The notes below the pieces were generated by a model. The model saw nothing but the letters and a program-made list of their open reading frames with translations. It was not told the DNA's origin and did no database searches. A DNA stretch of 64,000 bases from Micromonospora sp. R77. Lineage in GTDB: Bacteria; Actinomycetota; Actinomycetes; Mycobacteriales; Micromonosporaceae. A program made the translations under genes and the position numbers. The stretch spans positions 6,076,001-6,140,000 of the forward strand of contig NZ_JALDST010000001.1 of the NCBI RefSeq assembly GCF_022747945.1. The letters are read 5' to 3'. This document shows positions 26,028 to 35,092 of this stretch, piece after piece. The first letter of the stretch is position 1. Every line of letters begins with the position of its first letter.

Positions 26028-28241
26028 TCAGAACTTGGTCCTCATGAAAAGTCCGGCCGGCGACAGGTCGCTATCGGTCCACGGGCCGCTCAGCGACGAG
26101 GTCGGCTTGAGGAAGGCGGATCCTTCGTTCTTGGTGGTGAGGGACCAGTTGGCCCAGCTGATCTTGTTGGTGGTCATGAAGTCGAGCCACTTCTGCGCCT
26201 CGGTGGGGTACGGGCCGCCGTCGCCGGTGTAGTCGGAGGTGCCCCATTCGGTGACGAAGACCGGCATCCCCTTGGCGATGAGCCCGGCGACGTTCCCGCG
26301 CTGGCCGTCGCCGTTCTGCCCGCAGTAGAAGTGCAGGCTGTACATCACGTTGCCGATGGTCAGCGGGTTGGTCCAGGCGTCCTGCGGTGCCGAGTCGTAG
26401 TTCGGAGTGCCGACCACGACGACGCTGTTCGGGGCGTTGGCCCGGATGACGGGGATGACCTGGTTGGCGTAGTCGCGGATGCTGCCCCAGTCGGAGGTCG
26501 GCTCGTTGTAGATCTCGTAGATGACGTTCGGCGTGGAGCGGTACGTCACAGAGATGTCCTGGAAGAAGGCCTTGGCCTGGGCGGTCCAGTTCAACGGGTT
26601 GCCGCCCACCAGGTGCCAGTCGACGATCACGTAGACGTCGTTGGCGATCGCGGCGTCGACGATGGTCCTCACCTTGGCCTTCATGCCGGCCGGGTCGGTG
26701 GCGTACCCGCCCTCCTCCACGTACATGGCTGCCCGGACCAGGCTGTTGTGGTACTGGGTGACGAGGTTGTCGACCGTGGCAGTCGTCCACGGGTAGAACT
26801 GCAGCTGGTGCGCGCTCATCCCCTTGAGCTGGACGGGCGTCCCGGACTTGTCGACGAGCTTGGCGCCGGCCACCCGGAGCTGCCCGTACTGGGTGACCAC
26901 CCCGACCCGGTGGGCGCCGGTCGCGGTGGTGGCGGACGCCTCGTTGGAGGCGGCCGATTCGCTCGTGCCGTTGACGGCGGTGACGACGTAGTAGTACTTC
27001 GTCGCGGCGCGGACCGTGTCGTCGACGCAACCGGTCGCGGCGGTCGTCGTGCAGGTGACGAGGTTCGCGGCGCTCGCCGTGACGCCGGGGCTGGTCGACC
27101 GGTACACCCGGTAGATGACCCCGGCGGTGCTCGACGCGGTCCAGTTCAGCGCCACCGAGGCGGCGGTGGCCGACGCGGTGGCGGTGAGTCCACCCGGCGC
27201 GGTCGGCGCCGGGGGCGGGGCGCCGCCGCCGGTGATCTCGATGCCGTTGAGCAGCGGGGTCTGGGCCACCGCGGTGAAGCCGATGTCGAGCCGTCCGTCG
27301 GCGACGGTGACCGTCGCGGTACGGGTCAGGGCGGCGTCGGGGCCGACGGCGGCGTAGATGTCGATGTTGTTCATAGCGGTGCCCTCGACGTCGACGTTGA
27401 ACACCCGCTGACCGGCGCCGGTGATGCCGGCGTAGGTCTCGGCGAACAGCAGCTTGACCGTGTACGTGCCGTTGGGCACCGCGAACGTGTAAGCGCTCAT
27501 GCCGTACCGCTCGGTCTGGAAGATCCGCGGGTTGGTGGTGTTCGCGATGGCGACGGCACCTCGGTCCACTGTCGCGCCGCCGGTGAATCCGTTGTCCGCC
27601 GCCCACACGTCGCCGTTCGTGTCGGTGAACGCGGAGGTGCCGCCCGCCTCGACCCGCACCACCGTCGGCGGCGGCGTGCCCGCCGGGACCACCTCGATGC
27701 CGTCCACCTTCGCGTTGTTGGCCGCGCCGTTGGTGAAGGCGACCACGATCTGACCGCCACCGGTCGCGGTCGCCGGGAAATCCCGTACCAGTGCCTTGTT
27801 CGCCCCGCCGGCCGCACCGACGATGTCGAAGTTCGTCAGCACCTGCTGGCCGTTGACCGACGTGTTGAACTGCCGCTGGCCAGCGGTGGTGAAGTACGTC
27901 TCGGCGAAGTGCAGCCGCAGCGTGTACGCCCCGCCCGCCGCCAGCCCGGGAAGCGTGTAGCTGAACGCCCCGTAGCGCTCGGTCTGGTACACCGCCGTCG
28001 GGGCCGGAGTGTTGACCCCCGACACGTCGATGGGATTGGCGTGTGTGGCGGCCGTGCCGCCGGTGAAGTAGGCGTCGGCGACGAACGCTCCCGATGCCGC
28101 ACCGCCGGCGTTCACACTCAACACCGCTTGACCGGCCGCGGCGGCGGTCGCGCGTGGCGTGACCAGACCCGTCACCGTCAGGGCCAGCGCGAGGAGAGCC
28201 GCGCCGAGGCTTCTTGTCCGTAGCCCGTACTTACGCCGCAC
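26028..28241 (-). CDS. Secreted GH5 glycoside hydrolase (cellulase-type) with two malectin-like modules and FN3
   Basis: 737 residues from GTG 28241, chosen for GGAGGT 5 nt upstream. Signal peptide: RRKYGLRTRS then a hydrophobic run LGAALLALALTVTGLV and AxA before ~residue 37. Modules in order: malectin-like 1 (~38-185), malectin-like 2 (~190-335), fibronectin III (~345-435), GH5 catalytic domain (~440-737). Catalytic acid/base is Glu in EIYNEPTSDW and nucleophile is Glu in VTEWGTSD; VDWH and SLHFYC are typical strands. It would cut beta-1,4-glucans or related polymers outside the cell. It lies downstream of the related hydrolase gene, separated by a terminator hairpin. Confidence 0.92.
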   Translation of the reverse strand: MRRKYGLRTRSLGAALLALALTVTGLVTPRATAAAAGQAVLSVNAGGAASGAFVADAYFTGGTAATHANPIDVSGVNTPAPTAVYQTERYGAFSYTLPGLAAGGAYTLRLHFAETYFTTAGQRQFNTSVNGQQVLTNFDIVGAAGGANKALVRDFPATATGGGQIVVAFTNGAANNAKVDGIEVVPAGTPPPTVVRVEAGGTSAFTDTNGDVWAADNGFTGGATVDRGAVAIANTTNPRIFQTERYGMSAYTFAVPNGTYTVKLLFAETYAGITGAGQRVFNVDVEGTAMNNIDIYAAVGPDAALTRTATVTVADGRLDIGFTAVAQTPLLNGIEITGGGAPPPAPTAPGGLTATASATAASVALNWTASSTAGVIYRVYRSTSPGVTASAANLVTCTTTAATGCVDDTVRAATKYYYVVTAVNGTSESAASNEASATTATGAHRVGVVTQYGQLRVAGAKLVDKSGTPVQLKGMSAHQLQFYPWTTATVDNLVTQYHNSLVRAAMYVEEGGYATDPAGMKAKVRTIVDAAIANDVYVIVDWHLVGGNPLNWTAQAKAFFQDISVTYRSTPNVIYEIYNEPTSDWGSIRDYANQVIPVIRANAPNSVVVVGTPNYDSAPQDAWTNPLTIGNVMYSLHFYCGQNGDGQRGNVAGLIAKGMPVFVTEWGTSDYTGDGGPYPTEAQKWLDFMTTNKISWANWSLTTKNEGSAFLKPTSSLSGPWTDSDLSPAGLFMRTKF

Positions 28242-28302
28242 GGCGTACCTCCATTGGTTCGACCGGATGAAACGTCGTGACGGACTCGCGGTCCGTGGGG
28301 GT

Positions 28303-28341
28303 GTTCCTGGGGGTGCCGAGGGCAGCGGCACCCCCAGGAAC
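28303..28341. terminator. Hairpin terminator after the clan GH-A hydrolase gene
   Basis: 15-bp perfect stem, GTTCCTGGGGGTGCC and GGCACCCCCAGGAAC, with a 9-nt loop, 30 bp downstream of the stop at 28371. Confidence 0.8.
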
Positions 28342-28370
28342 GTTCAGGTGAGGGCTGTCGATCGGCGGGT

Positions 28371-30650
28371 TCAGGAGGTCTGCGGCGCGCCCATGCCGTT
28401 GCCGTAGGTGATCCGCTTGACGAACTGGCCCTGTCGGTTGAAGACCAGGACCATCGAGGTCTGCGCGCCGATCGCCTGGGTGAAGGTGATTGGCGTGTTC
28501 GCCCCGATGTTCACCGTGCAGCCGCCGCTCACGGCGTCGTTGTTGAGCCGCACGGTGCAGGTCTGGGCCCCGCCGACGTTGATTAGCATGACCGCGATCT
28601 TGTCCGTGTCGACCGCGCCGTAGGTGCGCAGCGCGCTGACGTTGGACGTGCCGTCGACGTATGTTCCGGAGAAGTTCTTCGACACCATTTGCATGTGGTA
28701 GTAGCTGGACCGCGGCGTCAGGTTCCCGCTGACGAAGCCGAAGTCGGTGCCGCCGCAGGCGCCGCCGCCCTCCTGCATGGACCAGGTGGTGGCGTAGGTG
28801 CCGCCGTACTTCATGACGTAGCCGTAGATCTGGGCGAACATCTGGCCGTTGGCGAACTGGCAGACGCCGCTGCCGTCCGAGGCGTTGAACTCACCGATGC
28901 CCCACTGCAGCGCGGCGGCACCGGTACGTCCGTGCAGCTGGTTGGCGTAGTCGACCCGCGCACGGGCCTTCTTGGCCCGGTCGAGGAAGTCGTTGGCGCC
29001 GGTCGTGGCGAGGTCGCCGCCGACGTAGCGGTGCCAGGAGACGCCGTCGATGTAGTAGTTGCCGTTAGCGTCCTTGCCGGTGATGTCGGCGGCCCCGCCG
29101 AGCAGGCTGTTGTACTCGGTGTCCAGCCAGTCGCACTCGTCCGGGCCGAAGATCTTGATGGTCGGGTCGACGGCCTTCATCGCCGAGGAGATGGGCTTGA
29201 TGTAGTTGGCGATGGTGACGGCGACGGCGCTCTGGTCGGGGCGGCCCCGCTCGAGCCACGGCTCGTTGCCGATGTTCCAGTACTTGACCTTGTTGCCGGT
29301 CTGCTGGTTGAAGTACCTGACCACGTTGGCGGCGTCGGTCGCGCTCTTGTAGGAGGAGACCTGGATCATGGGCTCGGCGCCCATTGCCTTGATCTTGTTG
29401 ACCCAGGTGGTGAGTTGTGCGGTGGAGGGGAAGTTCTGGTCGTACTCGATCCCGCCGATCCGGATGATCTTCAGGCCGGCGCCGCCGCTGACGTTCCAGA
29501 CCGCGTCGCTGGGGTTGTACCAGACGTTGTTGCCGACCAGCAGCGGGCTGATGGCCGGGCCCTGCGGTCCAGGGCCGGTGGGGTTCGGGCTGGGCGACGT
29601 GGTGGTCGGTGACGGGTTCGCGCCGCCGCCGATGATCTCGATGCCGTTGACCAGGGCGCTCTGTGCGACGGCGGTGAAGCCGATGTTGAGCTGCCCGTCG
29701 GTCACCGTGACGGTGGCGGTACGGGTGAGTGCCGCGTTGCGGCCGACGGCGGCGAAGATGTCGATGTTGTTGATCGCGGTGCCCTCGACGTCGACGTTGA
29801 ACACCCGTTGCCCGGCGGCGGTGATGCCGGTGTATGTCTCGGCGAAGAGAAGGTTGACCGTGTAGGCGCCGTTGGGTACGCCGACCGCGTAGCCGCTCAT
29901 GCCGTACCGCTCGGTCTGGAAGATGCGCGGGTTGCTGGTTCCGGCGATGGCGATGTTGCCCCGGTCGGCGATCGCGCCGCCGGTGAACCCGCTGTCCGCG
30001 GCCCACACGTTGCCGGCGGTGTCGGTGTAGGCGGCCGTGCCACCCGCCTCGACCCGCACGGTGGCCGGCGCGGCGGGCACGACCTCGATGCCGTCGATCG
30101 TCGCGTTGTTCGCCGCGCCGTTGGTGAAGGCGACGACGATCTGACCGGCGGCGGACGCGGTGGCAGGGAACTCCCGGACCACCGCCTTGTTCGCGGCGCC
30201 GGCCGCGCCGACGATGTCGAAGTTCGTCAGTACCTGCTGGCCGTTGACGGCCGCGTTGAACTGCCGCTGACCGGCCGCGGTGAAGTATGTCTCGGCGAAG
30301 TGCAGGCGGACCGTGTACGCCGCCTGCGAGGTCAACCCGGGAAGCGTGTAGGTGGACGGCCCGTACCGTTCGGTCTGGTACACCGCCGTCGGTGCGGCAC
30401 CCGGCACACCGGACACGTCGATCACGTTGGGGTGGGTGGCCACGGTTCCGCTGGTGAAGTAGGCGTCGGTGGCGAACGTTCCCGACGCCGGGCCGCCGGC
30501 GTTCACGCTCAACACCGCTTGGCCTGCCGCGGCGTTGGCGTCGGACAGGCGGTAGCCGCCGAGGAGGGCGAGGACGGTCGTCAGGGCGGCAATGACCGCG
30601 ACGACCTTCCCGGTGCGTTGTCGTACGTCCACCAGGGACATGCAACCCAT
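28371..30650 (-). CDS. Secreted clan GH-A glycoside hydrolase with two malectin-like modules
   Basis: 759 residues from ATG 30650, with GGAGGT 6 nt upstream. Signal/anchor segment VVAVIAALTTVLALLGGY near residue 20. Two malectin-like modules (~40-190 and ~195-335) are closely similar to those of the GH5 neighbour (shared blocks such as AVLSVNAGG, TERYG, FAETYFT, QQVLTNFDIVGAAG). A Ser/Pro/Thr linker leads to a TIM-barrel catalytic domain with acid/base Glu in YWNIGNEPWLE and nucleophile Glu in WGIGEFNASD, then a beta-sandwich tail. The family looks like GH44/GH39, which I cannot settle. Two CebR-like boxes lie upstream, and the LacI gene lies immediately upstream on the same strand. Confidence 0.88.
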   Translation of the reverse strand: MGCMSLVDVRQRTGKVVAVIAALTTVLALLGGYRLSDANAAAGQAVLSVNAGGPASGTFATDAYFTSGTVATHPNVIDVSGVPGAAPTAVYQTERYGPSTYTLPGLTSQAAYTVRLHFAETYFTAAGQRQFNAAVNGQQVLTNFDIVGAAGAANKAVVREFPATASAAGQIVVAFTNGAANNATIDGIEVVPAAPATVRVEAGGTAAYTDTAGNVWAADSGFTGGAIADRGNIAIAGTSNPRIFQTERYGMSGYAVGVPNGAYTVNLLFAETYTGITAAGQRVFNVDVEGTAINNIDIFAAVGRNAALTRTATVTVTDGQLNIGFTAVAQSALVNGIEIIGGGANPSPTTTSPSPNPTGPGPQGPAISPLLVGNNVWYNPSDAVWNVSGGAGLKIIRIGGIEYDQNFPSTAQLTTWVNKIKAMGAEPMIQVSSYKSATDAANVVRYFNQQTGNKVKYWNIGNEPWLERGRPDQSAVAVTIANYIKPISSAMKAVDPTIKIFGPDECDWLDTEYNSLLGGAADITGKDANGNYYIDGVSWHRYVGGDLATTGANDFLDRAKKARARVDYANQLHGRTGAAALQWGIGEFNASDGSGVCQFANGQMFAQIYGYVMKYGGTYATTWSMQEGGGACGGTDFGFVSGNLTPRSSYYHMQMVSKNFSGTYVDGTSNVSALRTYGAVDTDKIAVMLINVGGAQTCTVRLNNDAVSGGCTVNIGANTPITFTQAIGAQTSMVLVFNRQGQFVKRITYGNGMGAPQTS

Positions 30651-30796
30651 GGCGGGACCTCCGATCACTGAGGAAGACAGGGTGGTGTCGGTTGATCCCG
30701 CTGCCGTTGGACCGGCCTGAGTGGAGTGCCGCCGAGAGCGTGAGCATCGGGACGCGTAAAGACTCTTCGATGTGTGCGGGTCAAGTCAAGGAAAAC

Positions 30797-30812
30797 CTGG
30801 GAGCGCTTCCAG
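30797..30812. promoter_or_regulatory. CebR-type operator 1
   Basis: CTGGGAGCGCTTCCAG, a near-perfect 16-bp palindrome almost identical to the CebR box TGGGAGCGCTCCCA, 147 bp before the hydrolase start. Likely binding site of the LacI regulator at 30999-32024. Confidence 0.7.
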
Positions 30813-30930
30813 ATTTTTCTGAACGGCGAACCCAGGTGGCTCGTCCCCACTGATAGCTGCCCAGCGCGCGCGGTACTGCCGCAGCTGGCGTGCCGACGAT
30901 GCTTCGAGCTGGGTACTCCGGGTGAGAAAA

Positions 30931-30946
30931 CTGGGACCGCTTCCAG
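30931..30946. promoter_or_regulatory. CebR-type operator 2
   Basis: CTGGGACCGCTTCCAG, a second, less symmetric copy of the same box 134 bp away from the first. The spacing would allow looping or cooperative binding (inference). Confidence 0.6.
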
Positions 30947-30998
30947 ACGTGGCGTGCCGAGGGGACGTAAGGCGTCCGGGGCGTCGCGGTACGGCCGG

Positions 30999-32024
30999 TC
31001 AGTCCACGATGGCTGGCGCGGAGCCGCGGACCACCAGACGCGTGGGCAGGATGAGCGGGCTGGGATCCTCACCGTCGATGATGCCGAGCAGCATCCTGGC
31101 CATCTCGTGGCCCAGCTGCCGGATCGGCTGGTGGACGGTGGTCAGCGCGGGATCGGTGTGCCGAGCGATCATCAGGTCGTCGAACCCGACGATCGCCACG
31201 TCTGCGGGGACCGACCGGCCGTGTGCCTTGAGGGCGCGCAGCGCTCCGGCGGCCATGTTGTCCGAGGCGGCGAAGACCCCGTCGAGGTGCGGGTACCTGG
31301 CGAGCAACCGGGTCATCGCCGCGGCGCCGCTCTCCTCGCTGAAGTCGCCCGCCTCCGCCATGCCGGGGTCCATCCCGGCGACCGCCATGGCCTCCCGGAA
31401 CCCGCTGTGGCGTACGACGGCCACCTCGGTGTCGGACGGTCCGGTGATGGTGGCGACGTGACGGCGGCCCGCCTTGATCAGGTGCTCGGTGGCCAGGCGG
31501 GCGCCACCCCGGTTGTCGGCGTCCACGTACCAGCGCGGCTCGGTGCCGAGCGGCCGGCCACAGTAGACGACCGGGACGTCGGTGTGCCCACCGAGTCGGC
31601 TGAGCAGGTCGTCGCCCCGTACCGCCACGATCATGACGCCGTCCGTCCGGCCCGAGCGCAGCACCCGCTGCAGCCGCTTCTGCCCCTGCTGTGAGTCGGC
31701 GAGCACGAGCATGAGCTCTACCTCGGACTTCTCCAGGGCGCCACTGACCCCCACCATGACCTGCACGTAGAAGGGATCGGCGAGGGCTGCCGGATCGTCG
31801 TGGGACACCGCGAGGACGACTGCGCCGACCTTGCGGGTGGCCAGCGCGCGGGCGGTCGGGTTGGGCACGTACCCCAGCTCGCGGACGGCGCGCTCGACGG
31901 CCTTGCGCTTGGCGCCGCTCACGTACTGGGCGTTGTTGATGACCCGGGACGCCGCGGAACGGGACACGCCGGCCCGCTCGGCGACCTCGGCGAGCGTCGG
32001 CCGTCTCGGCGGGGGCGTCTCCAT
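30999..32024 (-). CDS. LacI-family repressor, CebR-like
   Basis: 341 residues. N-terminal HTH and hinge: PTLAEVAERAGVSRSAASRV followed by INNAQYVSGAKRKAV and YVPNPTARALATRK. A periplasmic-binding-like sugar domain follows (VVLAVSHDDPAALADPFYVQ, DGVFAASDNMAAGALRAL, ALTTVHQPIRQLG). It lies directly upstream of the malectin-hydrolase gene, whose promoter carries two CebR-like boxes. CebR homologs are released by cello-oligosaccharides, so the effector is probably such a sugar (inference). Confidence 0.9.
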   Translation of the reverse strand: METPPPRRPTLAEVAERAGVSRSAASRVINNAQYVSGAKRKAVERAVRELGYVPNPTARALATRKVGAVVLAVSHDDPAALADPFYVQVMVGVSGALEKSEVELMLVLADSQQGQKRLQRVLRSGRTDGVMIVAVRGDDLLSRLGGHTDVPVVYCGRPLGTEPRWYVDADNRGGARLATEHLIKAGRRHVATITGPSDTEVAVVRHSGFREAMAVAGMDPGMAEAGDFSEESGAAAMTRLLARYPHLDGVFAASDNMAAGALRALKAHGRSVPADVAIVGFDDLMIARHTDPALTTVHQPIRQLGHEMARMLLGIIDGEDPSPLILPTRLVVRGSAPAIVD

Positions 32025-32181
32025 GAACCGTTGGTACCTCTCTGCGGCTCCGCGCCGGGCTGCTCATCGCTTAAGGTAGCGCTCCGTAGCTGCGAAACAG
32101 CTTAGCCCGGACGCGACGCGGGTGGCCGTCCACCTGCCGCCGTGCCTCGTCCCGTCCAGCCTGGCCCGGCCCCGGCTGGCG

Positions 32182-33315
32182 TCAGCGCCTGATCGGTGCC
32201 GGACCGGTGCTGTGCCGGATCACCACCTCCGGGGTGAACTGGACGTCCGGCGACGGCTCCTCGCCCGCGAGGTGCGACCACAGTCGGTTCCAGGCCTGCC
32301 GCCCCAGCTCATCGAGCGGGATGGCGACCGTCGTGAGCGGCGGGTTCGCGTACCGGGCGAAGGGGATGTCGTCGAAGCCCGTGACGCTGACCTCCTCCGG
32401 CACCGAGATGCCGAGTTCGGCCATGCGCGCCAGGGCGCCATACGCGACCAGGTCGTTGTAGCCTACGACAGCGGTGGCGCCGGTGGCGAGGAGGTGTTCC
32501 ACGGCGGCGTGGCCGTCTTCGAAGTGCGCGCCGCCGGCGACCCGATGCAGGTCGAAGCGGCCGGTGCCGGCGGCCCGTAGGGTCTCGAGCCGCACCCGGT
32601 TCGCCGCGCTGTTCGCCGGCCCGCTCAGGTAGGCGACCTGACGGTGGCCGAGCCCGGCGAGGTGCGCGGCGATCGCGCGCATGCCGTGCGCGTGGTCGAC
32701 CGACACGGTGGGGACGTCGAGGCCGTCGAGCCGTCGATTGAGCAGCACGACCGGAGTGCGTGCGGCGGCGACCTGCCGGAGCACCTCGTCGGGCATCCGG
32801 GGGGCGCAGAGCACCAGGCCGTCCGAGCGACGCCGGATTTCCCGGGCGAGGATTGGCTCCTCCTCGGCCTGTTCGTGGCTGTCGGCGATGAGCACCCGGT
32901 AGTCGCGCTCGCCCGCCGCCGAACTCAGGCCGCGCAGTACCGCTTGGAACACCGGGTTGCCGAGGTCGGGCACGATGATCCCGACCACGCCGGTGCGGCC
33001 TAGCGCGAGGCTCTGGGCGGTTCCGTCGGGTTCGTACCCGAGTGCGGCGGCCGCGACCCGGACCCGTTCCGCCAGCTCCGGGTCGACCGTGGGTAGCCCG
33101 TTCATCACCCGGGAGACGGTGGCGCGGGAGACGCCCGCCTCCTTCGCCACCGCGCCGATCGTCGCCCGACCGCTGTGGCGTCGGCGTGACGGCGGCCCAC
33201 GGTGGCCCGACGGGCTGGGCGCCGTGGGTGCGTGGGAGGCGTCGATGGCATCTCCTCGGACGGGTGAGCCGGGGGTCGCGGGACGCGTTCGGCGTCCTCC
33301 ATCGTAGTGGCGCAC
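32182..33315 (-). CDS. LacI-family repressor, start codon uncertain
   Basis: HTH: ATIGAVAKEAGVSRATVSRV then MNGLPTVDPELAERV, followed by the ligand domain (GIIVPDLGNPVFQAVLRGL, AVVGYNDLVAYGALARMAEL, TGFDDIPFARYANPPLTTVA). There is no ATG/GTG/TTG near the HTH in this frame. The nearest is GTG 33315, ~45 codons upstream with no clear ribosome site, while a strong GAGGAG at ~33258 leads into an out-of-frame ATG or an in-frame ATC. A frameshift or a rare start codon is possible. It is downstream of the xylanase gene and is the likely regulator of the operator at 35075. Confidence 0.82.
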   Translation of the reverse strand: MRHYDGGRRTRPATPGSPVRGDAIDASHAPTAPSPSGHRGPPSRRRHSGRATIGAVAKEAGVSRATVSRVMNGLPTVDPELAERVRVAAAALGYEPDGTAQSLALGRTGVVGIIVPDLGNPVFQAVLRGLSSAAGERDYRVLIADSHEQAEEEPILAREIRRRSDGLVLCAPRMPDEVLRQVAAARTPVVLLNRRLDGLDVPTVSVDHAHGMRAIAAHLAGLGHRQVAYLSGPANSAANRVRLETLRAAGTGRFDLHRVAGGAHFEDGHAAVEHLLATGATAVVGYNDLVAYGALARMAELGISVPEEVSVTGFDDIPFARYANPPLTTVAIPLDELGRQAWNRLWSHLAGEEPSPDVQFTPEVVIRHSTGPAPIRR

Positions 33316-33332
33316 CCGTCCACGGGGACGAG

Positions 33333-33366
33333 CCGGCCGCCGGGAAGCCAGCTTCCCGGCGGCCGG
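33333..33366. terminator. Hairpin terminator after the xylanase gene
   Basis: 15-bp perfect stem, CCGGCCGCCGGGAAG and CTTCCCGGCGGCCGG, with a 4-nt loop, 20 bp past the stop at 33387. It separates the xylanase from the LacI gene. Confidence 0.85.
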
Positions 33367-33386
33367 TCCGTCACCACGTACGCGGG

Positions 33387-35060
33387 TCAGCGCGGTGCGT
33401 TCGCCGCCACGCACTCGCCCTCGTTGGTGTACTTCTCGACGAAGTACACCCAGCCGCCGTTCTTGCACTGGTCCCAGAGTTTGATCTTGGGCTCCTTGGC
33501 GAGCCGGGTGGGATCGACGACGCCCCAGTACGCCGGCTTGGCCTGCAGGTTGTCGTCGAAGAACAGCGGTGCCTCGGCCCGCTTCATCGGCCAGTTGCGC
33601 AACCAGGTCTGGGTGTCGTAGATGCCCCACGTCGTGACCGACACCAGGTCGTCGGCGTGCGCGGAGAAGACCTCGAACAGCCTCTTGTAGTAGTAGCCCT
33701 GCTGGACGAGCAGCTCGTTGCTCACCGAAGGCAGTGCCAGGTCACGGGAGCTCACGCCGACGTCGAGTTCGGTGATGGCCTGGTCGATGCCCAGGTCGGA
33801 GAACCGGTTGAGGCTGTCGTCGACCTCCTCGATGGTGGGGTTGAACATGGTCAGGTGCATCTGGTGGCCGATGCCGCTCACCGGGACCCCGCGGGCGATG
33901 AGGTCCTTGAGCATGTCGTGGACGGGGCCGGCCTTGAAGGCGAACTCGGTCTCGTAGTCGTTGTAGTAGAGCTTCGCCGTGGGTACGGCGGCATGGGCGT
34001 ACTCGAATGCCTTCGCGATGTAGTCGGGGCCGAGGATCTCGTACCAGCGGGAGTGCCGGTAGCCGTCGGCCTGCTTCGTGTCGATGGCTTCGTTGACGAT
34101 GTCCCAGATCGGGATGTCGTCGCCATAGCGCTGCATGACCGTCGTGATGTGGGTCTTCATCCGGTTCAGGAGGATCTGCTGGTCGGCCGGGCTGTTGGTG
34201 AGCGGCGCGCCGGTCACGGGGTGGTTGAAGAGCCAGCCGGGCACGCCCTGGTGCCAGACGAAGGTGTGGCCACGCACCGTCATGCCGTTGGCCTTGGCGT
34301 ACGCGACCAGGCGGTCGGAGTCGGCCCAGGTGAAGTGACCCTCGGTGGGTTGGATGTTGGCCCACTTCATCTGGTACTCGGCGGTGATCGAGTTGAAGTG
34401 CTTGCCGAGCACCTCGGAGACCTGACCGGTGAGGTGGGGGGTCTTCACCGCCGCGCCGATGAGGAACTGGCCCTGGTAGACGTCCTTGAGGCTCGGGATG
34501 TCCTGCTGCACGGGAGGCGGCGGCGGGAGCTGGGTCACCGTCACGTCGTCGACGTAGAAGTCGAGCCCCGCGTCGCCCTCAATCTTGAACCGGTAGCTCG
34601 TGAAGGACGGCGGAAGGGCGACCGTCGCGGCGACCTCGGTCCAGCCGGCGTCGTTCACCAACGCCGAGCCGAGGCTGGCGTACTGGCTGCCGTCGGTGAT
34701 CGAGGTCGTGTTGAGGCGGCCGGAACCCTCGCCGGCGGCCAGCCGCAGCCAGACCGAGACGCGGTAGCGCTCGCCGGGCTTGACGGTGCCGGTGAGGGTG
34801 CGACCGGCACCCATGTACGTGGCGGTGCGGCCGGTGACCAGCAGGCTCTTCGTGCCGGTGCGCGCCTGGGCGGTGCTGACCGCGATGGTCTCGACGCCCG
34901 CGGCGGAGGCCCAACCCGTTGCGGTGCCGTCCTCGAACGTGTCGTTGACGACGACGTTGTCGGCGGTTGTCTCGGCATGGGCCACGACTGAGGGTGCCGC
35001 CAGCGCCATCGCCAGAACGAGGACCCCTACTGCGGGGATTCTTCGCCGAACTAAAGACAT
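33387..35060 (-). CDS. Secreted GH10 endo-beta-1,4-xylanase with N-terminal CBM
   Basis: 557 residues. Signal peptide RRRIPAVGVLVLAMALAAPS ending near AHA. A carbohydrate-binding module of the CBM4/9 type spans ~35-175 (VVVNDTFEDGTATGWAS, FYVDDVTVTQ), then a Pro-rich linker, then the GH10 barrel (~185-515). The catalytic acid/base Glu is in WDIVNEAID and the nucleophile Glu in AITELDVGVSS; WHQG and HGHTFVWHQ-type strands are present (RGHTFVWHQGVPGWL). The C-terminal tail has two Cys (WDQCKNGGWVYFV and GECVAAN), a common tail of secreted actinobacterial proteins. ATG 35060 follows GGAGGAAT. Controlled by the palindrome at 35075. Confidence 0.95.
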   Translation of the reverse strand: MSLVRRRIPAVGVLVLAMALAAPSVVAHAETTADNVVVNDTFEDGTATGWASAAGVETIAVSTAQARTGTKSLLVTGRTATYMGAGRTLTGTVKPGERYRVSVWLRLAAGEGSGRLNTTSITDGSQYASLGSALVNDAGWTEVAATVALPPSFTSYRFKIEGDAGLDFYVDDVTVTQLPPPPPVQQDIPSLKDVYQGQFLIGAAVKTPHLTGQVSEVLGKHFNSITAEYQMKWANIQPTEGHFTWADSDRLVAYAKANGMTVRGHTFVWHQGVPGWLFNHPVTGAPLTNSPADQQILLNRMKTHITTVMQRYGDDIPIWDIVNEAIDTKQADGYRHSRWYEILGPDYIAKAFEYAHAAVPTAKLYYNDYETEFAFKAGPVHDMLKDLIARGVPVSGIGHQMHLTMFNPTIEEVDDSLNRFSDLGIDQAITELDVGVSSRDLALPSVSNELLVQQGYYYKRLFEVFSAHADDLVSVTTWGIYDTQTWLRNWPMKRAEAPLFFDDNLQAKPAYWGVVDPTRLAKEPKIKLWDQCKNGGWVYFVEKYTNEGECVAANAPR

Positions 35061-35074
35061 TGATTCCTCCGATT

Positions 35075-35092
35075 CCAGAAACCGGTTTCTGG
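35075..35092. promoter_or_regulatory. Perfect 18-bp palindromic operator before the xylanase
   Basis: CCAGAAACCGGTTTCTGG, 14 bp upstream of the xylanase start. It has the CG-centred symmetry of LacI-family operators. The LacI gene at 32182-33315 is the nearest candidate regulator. Confidence 0.7.

Noticed and set aside
26331..28223. 630-codon plus-strand frame opposite the GH5 gene
   Set aside because: Antisense shadow caused by GC-rich codon bias; composition is Gly/Arg/Val only, while the minus strand encodes a clear multidomain hydrolase with signal peptide and Shine-Dalgarno.
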